From Hymenolepis diminuta (Eukaryota; Platyhelminthes; Cestoda; Cyclophyllidea; Hymenolepididae), in assembly GCA_900708905.1 (NCBI GenBank), contig CAADRB010000057.1, positions 271,987-335,986 of the forward strand: a stretch of 64,000 nt of DNA, given 5' to 3'. Of the stretch, positions 47,577 to 58,240 are shown piece after piece. A program made the translations under genes and the position numbers. How positions within the stretch are numbered: position 1 is the stretch's first letter; every line of letters starts with the position of its first letter. Below the pieces are notes generated by a model. It saw only the letters and a list, made by a program, of their open reading frames with translations. It was not told the origin of the DNA and did not search any database.

Positions 47577-49789
47577 TCAATTCTCATTTCGTCGTACGCG
47601 ATCAAAGATTCTTTTAACAACATCGAGAACCTCCCTTCCCGAACCTGCGGACTTCAAGTTAGCTAATGCTTTGAAATCCTCACTTAGTTCTGGACCATTT
47701 TCAAGGAACTCATCGATGTATGCTCCGATCTGTTGGGAGCTTGACGGAAATTCTTTGTTTAACTCTGCCTTCAACCAAGGCCAGTGTTGTAGCATCATTT
47801 CCAGTAACTATAGCAGTGAAGGGAAACAGAAATTTAAAATCATCAAACGATGTTACGTCGTTATAGAAATGTAACATTACTTACCACGTTGAATTTCTTC
47901 TGACTTTCGGAATCCGCATTGAATAAAGACGGCCCAAAACAGATTGCGATGCATTTGAAATTGCAATTATTTGCCTTTTCGAGGGCCACTATACGTCGGA
48001 GGTGATTGAAAAGGAAATCCATGGTTGCGAAGCGCCATTGCCATACTATAGATGACGTAGAACGGTCCTATAAAAGATGACACAGTGTAGACTTAACTAA
48101 CAGTCTAGTTGAAGAAATATAGAATATATTAAACAAATATGCTAAGTGAGATGATGACGTTCAAGGAATGTTTTATAGGATTCCTAACCGCTACAGTAGC
48201 AAAGCAAAATAATTAAAATTACCTTAAGCAGATTCGAACGAATGCCTCTAAGAGTATTCAAAAGGGAAGCTTTGCTCATATGTTCATTTTCAATGGGAAG
48301 TGTGTCCGCTAGATGTCCCCACGATTCAGGATCACAGATAGGTTTCGGTAGACGACGAAGAAATACTTTAACGACTCCAGTCAAAGCTTTGATATCATTC
48401 CAAGTCGGTAGGGAAAGCATAAAGCGGGGATTCAGTGCCGACTAAAATAACGGTGAGGCTTTGGTTATCGACGGCTAAAGTTTAACTGAAAACTCATTAA
48501 ATTACTTACGAGGTTTGAAACACAGACGAATCGATTAATTTCGCTATGTCTTCCGGGAACCCGGTATAATCCTATAAAATGGAGACCGCGAGATTCTAGT
48601 GCTGCTATTGTTGCTTGCAAAACAAGGGGAACATTCTGAGAAATGAGAAATTCAGATGTTAGGAATATGCGAGATGGAGAAAACAAATCTTATTCAAAAC
48701 ACGCACTGGAAAATCGGGACTAGGGATTTGATCCTCCAGGGCAGCACCAAAGACAGGACCGGGCTGATTATGATCACCGAGGTCAGATGGATCTTTTAAC
48801 GCTGCAGCAAACCGACACGCTTTCTCACCTTCGGTGCTCTTTTTGCTGCCGATGGCGTTCGTGATTCCACGGAGAATGGGTGGGAGGAATTTGCACTTTA
48901 TAAAATCTTCCGTATGGAGTGCTTTATCAGTACTATTATCTGGAACAAGCAAAATAAAGATATATTATGAATAGTAAAATGGTATAATCATAAAGGATTG
49001 AAATAAGGGCATGACAATTACCTAACGATGGCTCTTTAGGTCGCTTTCCTTTAAAGGCAAATTCTCGATGTAAATTTGTTGCTGGAAAGCCTTTTCGAGA
49101 TGGGAGGGATAACATTCGTGAGCGTGTCATAATCTGGGGAGAAATAAACTTGCATGGTGGAATATTTTCCTTTTTTGTTTGAATCTGACGATCCTGTAAG
49201 CAAAGTGAAGCAGGTAATCCCTGAACAGACATTTCAATAAAATCACCCTGCTAAACAACCACAGATATCTTAAAAACTGAGTTAACTGCTGCAAAAGTTT
49301 TGGCATTCAAAAGGAATCTCACCAGTTTATTGAATTTGTATGCTGGCATGATTTTAAATGAGGCCGTGTCTTTAGACACTGATAAATCAGATGTTCTCGA
49401 CGCGGATCGACGTCTACGCCATTCATCCCAAGGAACCTTTAGAATCCCACTAGAATCAGCTGAATCATTAGAGTTAAACGATCTCTCTAAAGCGGTGCAC
49501 ATTAATCGAGGTATGAAAGTTTTGCGTCTGATCTTTCGCGGTTGTGGTGCAGATAAATCCGTCGAGTTTGACGATGCCGAGTGATTAGTCGAACCCGGTG
49601 TTGTCGGACACTTGAAAAAAGCAGTAAGCCGCCGAACAGTAAGTCGACTATCTTCTTTAAGTGACGACATCATCACAACTCGCGATTTCCAGTAAAATGG
49701 CCAAGTTAAAGGTGTCTTTTTCAGTAGGTTTATACCGAACCAATCAGGATCGAGTCCTTCGAACAACCAATCACATAAGGCATCGCAAG
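47577..49789 (-). CDS. RhoGAP-domain protein, seven 3' exons (5' end unresolved)
   Basis: Stimulates GTP hydrolysis by Rho-family GTPases. Exons on the minus strand: 49789-49323, 49250-49022, 48939-48707, 48635-48510, 48441-48223, 48067-47885 and 47807-47577 (TGA), all in phase, giving about 561 residues. The first half is Ser/Arg-rich without a recognised domain. The GAP domain begins at VFGAALEDQIPSPDFP and continues through GLHFIGLYRVPGRHSEINRF, which contains the arginine finger. It goes on with ALTGVVKVFLRRLPKPI, FLFNHLRRIVALE, CIAICFGPSLF and the closing helix MMLQHWPWL. The LED and YRVPG blocks resemble ARHGAP21/23, but orthology is not established. The Asn normally found just before the AI.FGP motif (Asn194 in p50RhoGAP) reads Cys here. 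The upstream limit is uncertain: the acceptor TACTAG at 49790 is weak and a stop lies just beyond, so earlier exons or trans-splicing are possible. Confidence 0.85.
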
Positions 49790-50916
49790 CTAGTACCGCC
49801 AATCAAAGATAAGCCTTAATCTTACTGGTCTTTCTCAACTGATAGCCAATAGAATCGGAGTGTATTACTGGATCTTAGAATGTGGAATAAATGATGTGAA
49901 AGTTATGGTAATTGTGAACTTAGGACATTTAAATGATTATTATTATTAATAAAATTTGACTATACTGATTGATGTCTGTTTTCGAATTGCGTTAGGGATC
50001 GTCATTGAATTGATATGTGAGTAGAGTATGTTGTTAGCATTTGACAAGTCCCTAAAATTTACAAAACGTTTCTTGGGTTTCATAATAATATAGATTTGAT
50101 TATGGTTAGAGGATTTATTCTTACAGGACTTTGTTTTAAAGTTAAATCGTGTTTTTTGTGCATTAGTGATTTTTGATAGCCTCTTTCGCTTATGTTTTCA
50201 GCTTTCATTTAATTTGTAACAAAGACAATAATTAGCGGACCCTTAAATAGATAACTGCCCCCAATTCTAATATACATTACTTAGCCCAGAATACTTATAA
50301 TTCACGGCGATTTTCTTAGACTAATATTTAAGAAGTCTTCCCGTGAGATAATACATTTAAAAATGCTTCTTGTCGATCTTAGCTTAAATAACTCACAGTT
50401 GTGAAGGTTATCAAATCGAGTATTGAACCTCTACAAATTCAGGTATAAGTTTGCTTCGGCTTTAAACTGATGTTCTCGAATTAGGTAATCTGCTTTACCT
50501 ATTCTTTTGGCTGTCTTCCAAAAGATTATGATTCAAGCTTAAGATATTTAATAGGAAACTTTGATTTTTCATATTCACTGACGATAGCTAAAATCTTTTC
50601 CATGTAAATATACTAAAGCAATGTGGCTTAGGGTGAATTTACTTTAAACATGGTTCATCCGAACTGAATACTAGCAACACCGGTCTTAATATTTCAAAGG
50701 ATTATGAATGTTGCATTTTGATGAAACTGAGAATTACGATATAAATGCACGTAATTGTCAAAATATAAGTAACTGACTGGGAGTGTAGTCAGTTCCAATA
50801 TAAATTCCTAATTAAAGAGTATTGAATGATTTATAAATCTAAAGAAAAAATTAGAAATCTGATTTAACTATTAAAATGTTACAAGTCAAAATTTTTATTT
50901 TTTATTAAAATTACAG
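49790..50916. other. Spacer between RhoGAP and the SKP1-like genes
   Basis: About 1.1 kb of AT-rich DNA with no supported exon. It should include the promoter of the plus-strand SKP1-like gene and perhaps 5' exons of the RhoGAP gene, none of which I could identify. Confidence 0.4.
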
Positions 50917-50923
50917 GAAAATT

Positions 50924-51467
50924 ATGGCCACTATTTGTTTAAAATGTGTGAAGAATAAAGGTATATTTTTCAAATATATTCCGCACAAAATGAAATTTAA
51001 TGTGAGGATGGCTGAAAATGGAGTTATGATTTTAAAAGTAAGTGGTCTCACAAATGGAGTTATTTCCGATTTTTATTAGAAATAAGTTTCTGGTCGCTTG
51101 AATGACATATGAAGATCATTTTCCTTTACCAAACACGATTCATAGACCTTGGGGACAAAACTTCAGTGTCACGTAAGAAATAATCGATCCTGACCTTATT
51201 AAGGCTTCTCCATTGAAAATGGTCGTTAAATATTGCCAACTTCATAAACTGCCCTCCAAAAGAACAACTCGAGAAGCGTTTCACAAAAATATGAATGATT
51301 GGAAAGAGAGAAACGTAATGATTTTAAAATGCGGCGATTATGTTATCGTTTTCGAGATGGTTGGGATCTCTTTGATAACTGACGAGTATATCAAAACTTG
51401 TGCCATTTACCTTGCAAACCGAAGAGGAGGAAAGGTTGCACGACAACTAGGGAGAGTATTTTTGTAA
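50924..51467 (+). CDS. Divergent SKP1-like protein 1 (possibly degenerate)
   Basis: SKP1 bridges F-box proteins to cullin-1 ubiquitin ligases. Two exons are proposed: 50924-51037 (donor GTAAGT) and 51204-51467 (acceptor CTTATTAAG), giving 125 residues. The first exon contains MKFNVRMAENGVMILK, like the SKP1 N-terminal strand. The second has VVKYCQLHK, then a W, then GDYVIVFEMVGISLITDEYI and VARQLGRVFL, matching the SKP1 C-terminal helices that normally end in EEIR..F. SKP1 is usually about 160 residues. Residues just upstream of 51204 in the same frame (EIIDPDLIK) also align to SKP1, so the true exon 2 may start earlier, but an in-frame TAA at 51176-51178 blocks simple extension. The structure is therefore uncertain, and a pseudogene is possible. 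A good acceptor (TTACAG) precedes the first ATG at 50916. Confidence 0.5.
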
Positions 51468-52864
51468 ATTTCTGTAATCTCAGTGAGGGTTTATGTTCCC
51501 TTTTATCACGAGCATGACTTACATTTGTAAGATTAGTTTGTTTTATGTAGAAAAAACCGCTTGGCTATTTTCGAAATTATCATACATTCTAAGATCGGGT
51601 AGATAACCAACAATTTACAAAATAATTTTTTGTAGAATTTGAATTTCCTTTTTCTTTTATTAAGTTAAAGTTAACTTTTAACTTCGCAGTGTTTAATAGA
51701 GGAAGATGCTCCTCATTTACGAAAAATAGTTGTAACAATTTCACAATTTTCGAATATCCAGATTTTCATTATGAGCAAGTTATGATGATTTAAAACACCT
51801 TAATGATTTTCATATTAGTGTATTTTTCCGCCATTTGAAGAAATAATATGGTGGTCGAAAAGGTGCAAAAAAAGCCTACATCTCAGGAGCCAAATGTGAT
51901 CTTTAAATCTTTAGGACTTGACTTATTAAGGAGAAGGTGGATATCCATTTCCTTATCCGAACTTTAAACAATTTCGATTCTTTTGAGGTCCTGACTCCTA
52001 CTTCTAATTCTACTCGAATCTTCCTTCCACACTGTAATGAACTATCTTATCCTTTACTAGTTAAAATTCTTCCTTTTATTTATAATAGTAAGTTTTGACT
52101 TTTCAACACCAATTTTAATTACAATGATTGGAAATAGACGAAATTATTCAATTATTAAAATAACTGCTTAGTCATAACAAGAAATAAATGAAGAGAGTCG
52201 ATCAAAGGTAAAGATTGCCCATAAATAAAATCCCCAAAAATGTTTTTTTTTACCTTCTTTCTCTCTAGATGACCAATTTTGTTAGAAAATAAAGTATTTT
52301 CATTTACTTGTAAAACAAAACCGCAGATCATTCGTTGAATTTTCATGAAACTGAAAATTCAATTTGCATATCAGTGGTTCGGCATCTATTTAAATAAAAT
52401 ATTGACCGTTGAAGGATGAGTGTATTATTGTCACTCATTTTAATCTTATGTTCTACCTCGGACTTATCAAAATCAGTGCTAATCAGTCAATGAAAAACTT
52501 ATTGGAAATATAGTCTCCTTCGAAGGAAATTTATTTGTAGATAAAATAACAGTTTGTTCTCCAATTTTGTACTGAGTGGTTAACTCAATAAAACCAACGT
52601 TTTTCTTCGTTCCCAACGATACATTTCTCTTTCCAACCTATGCGTGTAAACCAACCAAACTAATGCGTGTAAAAAATATATTCATATTAATCAAGGTAAA
52701 TATTTTTACATCAAATTATAAACATATTTTAATATATAAACTGTTTTCTGCGCATCTGCTAAAGCAATTTTAAATTCAAAATTAATTGAGCTCGGAACTC
52801 TAATCCGTGATCACTGCTAAGATCCCGGAAGCTTATTAAAATATTTTGCTCACTCCAGCCAAAC
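51468..52864. other. Spacer between the two SKP1-like genes
   Basis: 1.4 kb of AT-rich DNA. No gene or repeat could be supported. It should contain the promoter of the second SKP1-like gene. Confidence 0.45.
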
Positions 52865-54124
52865 ATGAGGGTAAAGTTCAGAACTTCTGATAAGCAGATT
52901 ATATGTTTGGGAAATGATGTTCTATCAAAAATGAAATTACTTCGAAGATACGTTGATTGTAAGTCCCGCGATTATTATCTGATGTTCGATCCTTTTTCAT
53001 TCTTGTTATGAGTGCATTGGGCAATGTTGCGCAAGCACTGTGCGGGGCATGTTGAGGCGTTCTGACACTTTTTGATAGAAATCTCTATTTTTATAAGTTA
53101 TTTCATTATATTAGAAATTATGAATCTCAAGAAATAACCTATTTAAAAATTTCTACTGGATGATCCATTTCATTCTATTAACAAATTTAGCGCCTTTATA
53201 TTTATCGAATACCACCAGTATATGCTAGTTTGACAAATTACTGGAATACCAGGAACTGGATGATCTATTGTATCTGTCAAGCAGAAAATCGGATATTGTT
53301 TCATTCTCTCTTATTTTAAATGCACACTATTGGTGTCAATTATGTTGTTAACAAGCAGTAATTGTTTATTTATCGAGAATCAATACATTACGCATTTGGT
53401 GAAGTAGGATATTGGGAAAATTTATCGTGATATATCTGGGAGTTGTCTTCTATTCTGCCGCGCTAACTCGAATAAATCCTCCAGTCATTTTGAGCACTCA
53501 AAAAGTTTGACTGAATGTGCGTTTCCTCCAAAATTTCCATTTCATAAAAAGAATACTTGTAGCAATAATCTGTTAAAAATTAAGAGTGATCTTCCGAAAG
53601 ATGACAATTTTCCATAGAATTTAAGTCATAGCTCTCAACAATATCTTCTTAGAATAGTAAAAGCTTCACACTTTTAAGTTTTTCCCCAGACGGCAAAATT
53701 GAAGGTCAGCAGAGATGACTTTCTTCAAGTGTAGTGAATTTTCAATAGTAAAGAGAGGGGAAAATCATATTTTTTATCTAGCTCTAGATTTACTGATATA
53801 ATAGTATATCTTTTCTGTTCAGCTGAACGAAAATATATTGAAGCAGATGAAATTATTGAGGATCTACCCTTCCTTCACAGCGCTGAAGTTCAGTTGATCA
53901 AGCGGTGGTGCGATCTCCACAAAAATAATCCTGAGAACGAGAAAAGTGCGGCAAATGATAGAGCCTTCTTCGAACAAAATCGTCCTTACATTCTTAACAT
54001 TTTGGACGCTGCGTTTAAATTAGAGATTGATAGTCTTCTGGATGCATGTATTTTGTACCTCGATGATGAATTGCAAAAAGGGAACTTCGAAGAAGTATGG
54101 CAACGGTTCTTTGGACTAATGTAG
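52865..54124 (+). CDS. Divergent SKP1-like protein 2
   Basis: Two exons, 52865-52958 and 53823-54124 (TAG), are joined by an 864-nt GTAAGT...GTTCAG intron in matching phase and give 131 residues. Exon 1 encodes MRVKFRTSDKQIICLGNDVL, like the first BTB/POZ strand and helix of SKP1. Exon 2 encodes IIEDLPFLHSAEVQLIKRWC followed by DLHKNN, equivalent to the SKP1 segment ending in the W-C-x-x-H-K motif. It then has the acidic linker, FFEQNRPYILNILDAAFKLE, and the F-box-contacting C-terminal helices (LLDACILYLDDEL, EEVWQRF). It is about 30 residues shorter than typical SKP1, mainly in the loop after the first helix. It lies 1.4 kb after SKP1-like protein 1 in the same orientation, so the pair is probably a tandem duplication that then diverged widely. 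Whether it still binds cullin is unknown. Confidence 0.78.
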
Positions 54125-55987
54125 TGCTGTTTCGCTAGTTCTTTTCTTATAAATTGACATCCCATTATAATTATGTTTTGACTCTTACATTTGATCGATC
54201 TGAATTGTCAAAGGTGGGAACTTGGCCAATTTTAAATCGATGAGGTTCAAAGTTTGTCTGACTTGCATATGATTAGTAAGACTAATGAATAGGCTGTGAA
54301 TAAAATTTTTGTGAATCTGAGATGAGTGGGATTCACGAGATTTTTGCCTCGTGCGCTGATCTGTCCATTGTTGGCTCCTCAATCTTGTGATTGGGAATTA
54401 TACTCTTGCCTCCTTATTACTAAATCTGTTCGACGTGAGCAACTTTAGCCATGGTATTACATCTTCGTACAACTAACATTATTACGATGACTGCCCAATT
54501 AACTTTCGTGACGATTTTGCGTTATGTAAAATGTATGCCATTTCGTATGTCTTTTGTTGTTAATTTTATATGGTTTAAAGTTGAAAACTGATTTTAACCT
54601 TGAAAATAGGAGCGATTAATATTTTGAAATCCATTTACATTCAGAGGGGTGTCTATTTGAGATAAAAATTCCGTTCTTTGTCTAAAAAGCATTTCCTGTT
54701 AGCCCTTAAGATAATTTTACGGAGTGTTTACTGCTTTCAGAAATCGTAGACATTATTTCACACAAATCCAAATATGGTATTTAGTAGAAAAATGTGCATA
54801 TCACGGGAAATAGATGATATTTAGAAATTAGGAAAGGTTGGGTTTCAAATAAACCCATTAAGGAATACAGTTCTGGAAAAATTATCGTTTACTACTGTGA
54901 TTAACAGCTGCATGTATTGATAATTTTCATTTGTAACTGCATCGCAAAGCTATGTAGATAAATTTTTATAAACTCGTATACCTATGAGTAAAACAGTAGT
55001 AATTCCTCAGTGCCTCAAGTAGGTGTAAAAGTATTTTCGATGCATAAGAGCAAAGTTCCCAGGCTTTGTCCCTTCGACACTGAATTGTTAGTTTTTAGTT
55101 TTCTGGTCTCATACCACTGCTGCAGTTACCAACTCATCGGGCGACCAAACATTCCAATCCTATTCCAACCTCTATAAACGATTGCATTTTCATCATAAAG
55201 TGGAGCGGAATGCTCCTCTAGTTCTGAGGAAGTGTAACAAGCAGACAGCTTAGAATACATAAGCTGCAATATACCGTTGTATCAATGACAACATAATGTT
55301 ATATCAACGGCAAAATAGCATTAATGATAATACCCACTCTATCGACCATCCCGATTGTTTAAAATAAAATCCAAAGAGGACAGCATTGCCCATTTCCGGC
55401 CTAATATGTTCAACATGAGTGTATGTTTACTAGTAACACAGAAAGAATCTCTCACTTTATCCATCTGTCAACCAATGACCGATGTGGTTGACCATAATAA
55501 TATGCAGATAGGCCTTAGTAGGTCTTAACTTCAAGTATAATAGAAAATGTGATATATCCCCTACATTCACTGGAAAAGAAAACTCCATCTGGAATACATT
55601 TTCAGGTCTTAACTAACGTTAGCATAATCTAATAAAAATATTAAATATAAAAAGTGAAATGAGGAGAAATCAACACAGATTTTATTGCACACTATTTTGG
55701 AGTAAAACTATAACATAACAATAAAGATTATTCAGTTCTTGGTTAGTGCCATTTTCCGGGAACAAGGGGCTTTGGAATCTAAAAAATAAACAAGAAAAGT
55801 GCTATTATTTATTTGCATTATTACAGTGGAACTTCATTATTAAGAATCAAAGTATTGGTCTAACCTTCAAATCTGTTCCTATTACTAGTAATCTACTAAA
55901 GATTAATTTATGCTCAACCCTTAGAACACCAAATGCCAAAATTACAATAGACTGAAAAAAACTGTTAAATAATGACAATTAATTTAT
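54125..55987. other. Intergenic region after the SKP1-like genes
   Basis: 1.9 kb without a supported gene. Minus-strand AATAAA signals occur at 55813-55808 and near 55681. The first is 175 nt beyond the stop at 55988 and suits the minus-strand exons upstream of it. Confidence 0.5.
54299..54304 (+). terminator. Poly(A) signal AATAAA of SKP1-like gene 2
   Basis: The hexamer lies 175 nt after the TAG stop and is the first canonical signal downstream. Confidence 0.5.
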
Positions 55988-56321
55988 CTAAACGGGTCCT
56001 TTTGCACAAACTGAAGTTTTGGCGCGTTCAGAATCATGTTTTGCTTTCTGGTTAATTTTCGGGAAGGCGGGTTGCCGGTTAATCCAAAATAATAACAAAA
56101 TACTATTAATATATGCTCTCAAATTCAAACTGAATAACACCTCAAGAAGGGTTTATGTTGACTCGCATTTACATTTCATTGAAAGAGACAATATGTAAGA
56201 GAGAAAATTTAAAAAAAACTTCTACGACAGTTGAACTTACGATAGTTTGTGGTGGCGGCTGATTTCCTCCTTTTTTAATTACATAAGTTCTATTTTGGGC
56301 TCTTCTGAATCCACCAGATGT
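55988..56321 (-). CDS. Two terminal exons of a minus-strand gene (possible end of the claudin-like gene)
   Basis: Exon 56321-56241 has acceptor TTTTTCACAG and donor GTAAGT and encodes 27 residues, including RAQNRTYVIKKGGNQPPPQ. It joins in phase 0 to exon 56047-55988 (acceptor ATTAACCAG), which encodes 19 residues ending CAKGPV and then TAG. A minus-strand AATAAA lies 175 nt further on. Both exons are phase 0. The claudin-like gene has a possible phase-0 donor (AAA|GTATTT) at 58264, inside its last exon, so these exons could be its alternative C-terminus across a 1.9-kb intron. They could also end a separate gene. The product is not recognised. Confidence 0.5.
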
Positions 56322-58240
56322 CTGTGAAAAAAAGGGAAAAGTGAAAACACTCGTCGAATACCAAACAGCTGTTTTGGTATCAGATGCATAGACAACTCAA
56401 CTGCTAAATCAAACATCTCAGGCTACCTGTGCTGGATGACTGAACTCAATTTTCTTCATAATACCTTCTTTCTACTCAGGAAAGGATATTGAGATTATTT
56501 CACTTTTATTAATTTTATTATTATGAACCTCGAACTTTTACACGTAGTAGGTAATGGATAAGTAGATTAGAGCTGCAGTGCTGATTGCTTGATTTACAAT
56601 ACAAAAAATTAATTACGATTATAAATCATTCTGGCTACGCAGGTGATTCGTGCCTTTGCCTAATGTGCTTCTAACTTTGTACATAATTGGAGGTAATTCT
56701 AATAATTTTAGAAGAACCGAAGAAAAATGTGCTTATAGCAGAGAGCAATCAAAAATAATCGGAAGTAAAATTGTACTAAGCAAATTAACACGACAACATA
56801 ACAAGGACGACTTTTTTCCTTCAGCGAATTTCAAACACTAGGGCGTGTTTCAGACATTAACACCAATTGCAACTTTTCAAAGAGGAGCACTGAAAATTCA
56901 TGTGGTACCCCGAGGTCACTTAAAATTTCAAAGCAATGACCCAACGTTATAACATAGCCAAATCTTACAGAGATAAACTCCTATGCTGTCAATAAAATAT
57001 GAACAAGCATGCATATTTGGAAGGTTACATCTACACCCTCCCTCCCCCTCAGAGTCATAAATCTGAGGTGCCTTTACAGTCCTAAATTGTCCTCCTCCAT
57101 CCTCCGTCCCCACATTCCCCATCTTGGCATGTAACAGGTCAAATGAAAAAAATAAGCGTCCTATCAATCAACGCATTTATCTATTTTTTAACAGAATGGG
57201 AAATTTAAAAAGTCATTACAATCAACCATTGATATGCATTTCGTTATCTATTTTATGATGTAGCAGAATTGCTGGTCAATATCTATTCTTTGAACAAAAG
57301 GAGTTCTTTTATCCGCCTGAGTAAGGGTGGTGCCTTGATCTTCTCAAAACTTTTAATGATTGAGGAATTTTATGCAGCTCTGTTGCATGGGACTTTCAAC
57401 TTCCTTTCCATTTATTTAATTGCTTAGTCTTATCCGTTTTTGTTAAAAAGAATAGCTAAGTTAATTTAATTTGCATAAACCCCAGACTTATCCAAAAGCG
57501 TGTAACACCAACGTAGCTATGAATTAGATAATTAACATGTTCACTTGAAGATGAACCTTACCTTCTGCATAAAATAAACAAGACATATAAAAATGTTCGC
57601 GAATACAAAAAAATCTGTAAGGGGACTTAAAGCTAACCTCCAATCGAAGTTAAAACTTCAGTTATCACATATCTTAAAACCAAAGATTGATCAATTGTGC
57701 TCGAGTTCAATTGAAATATTTACTCTTAAAACTTGATTCTTATATATTCATCTCCTTCTTTCGCCTCCAAATTTAATATTGAAGTATGTGAACTTCACCT
57801 TCGATAAAATGAAAATCGCAGACCTATGAACACGATGTAACAGTTTTTGATAACTTAGTTACCGAAATGAGGATAATGTGAATCTAGAAATGAAAAAAGG
57901 TATTCGATATTTTGTTTGCTATAGGTGAATTCAACAGTGGAAATCCGTTAAATGTTACTCTTTAGGTGAATAATAAATCGACCAAACGGGAAAATGTTAT
58001 AAATGCCGGAAACAACATCATTATAGTGCTTCCAAAATCTATGGGATTAAAAGGCAAAACACAACCTGAGTGGGTGTAATGCTATTGGCTAGTACCCGGT
58101 CTAAGAAGTCAGGACGGGTAAAAATTTGTGTGCTCTAAATATTCATCCCATGTTTAAACCTGGGGAAGTGATTAAATCTTATGGCGATACCTAAATTAAA
58201 GATAATGTAAAAGATGAGCCAGTGTTTATGATTAACAGCT
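56322..58240. other. Region with no confident gene between minus-strand exons
   Basis: 1.9 kb. A minus-strand open frame at about 56928-57167 contains MGNVGTEDGGGQF but lacks convincing splice signals. The region may be an intron (see the 55,988-56,321 exons) or intergenic. Confidence 0.4.
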
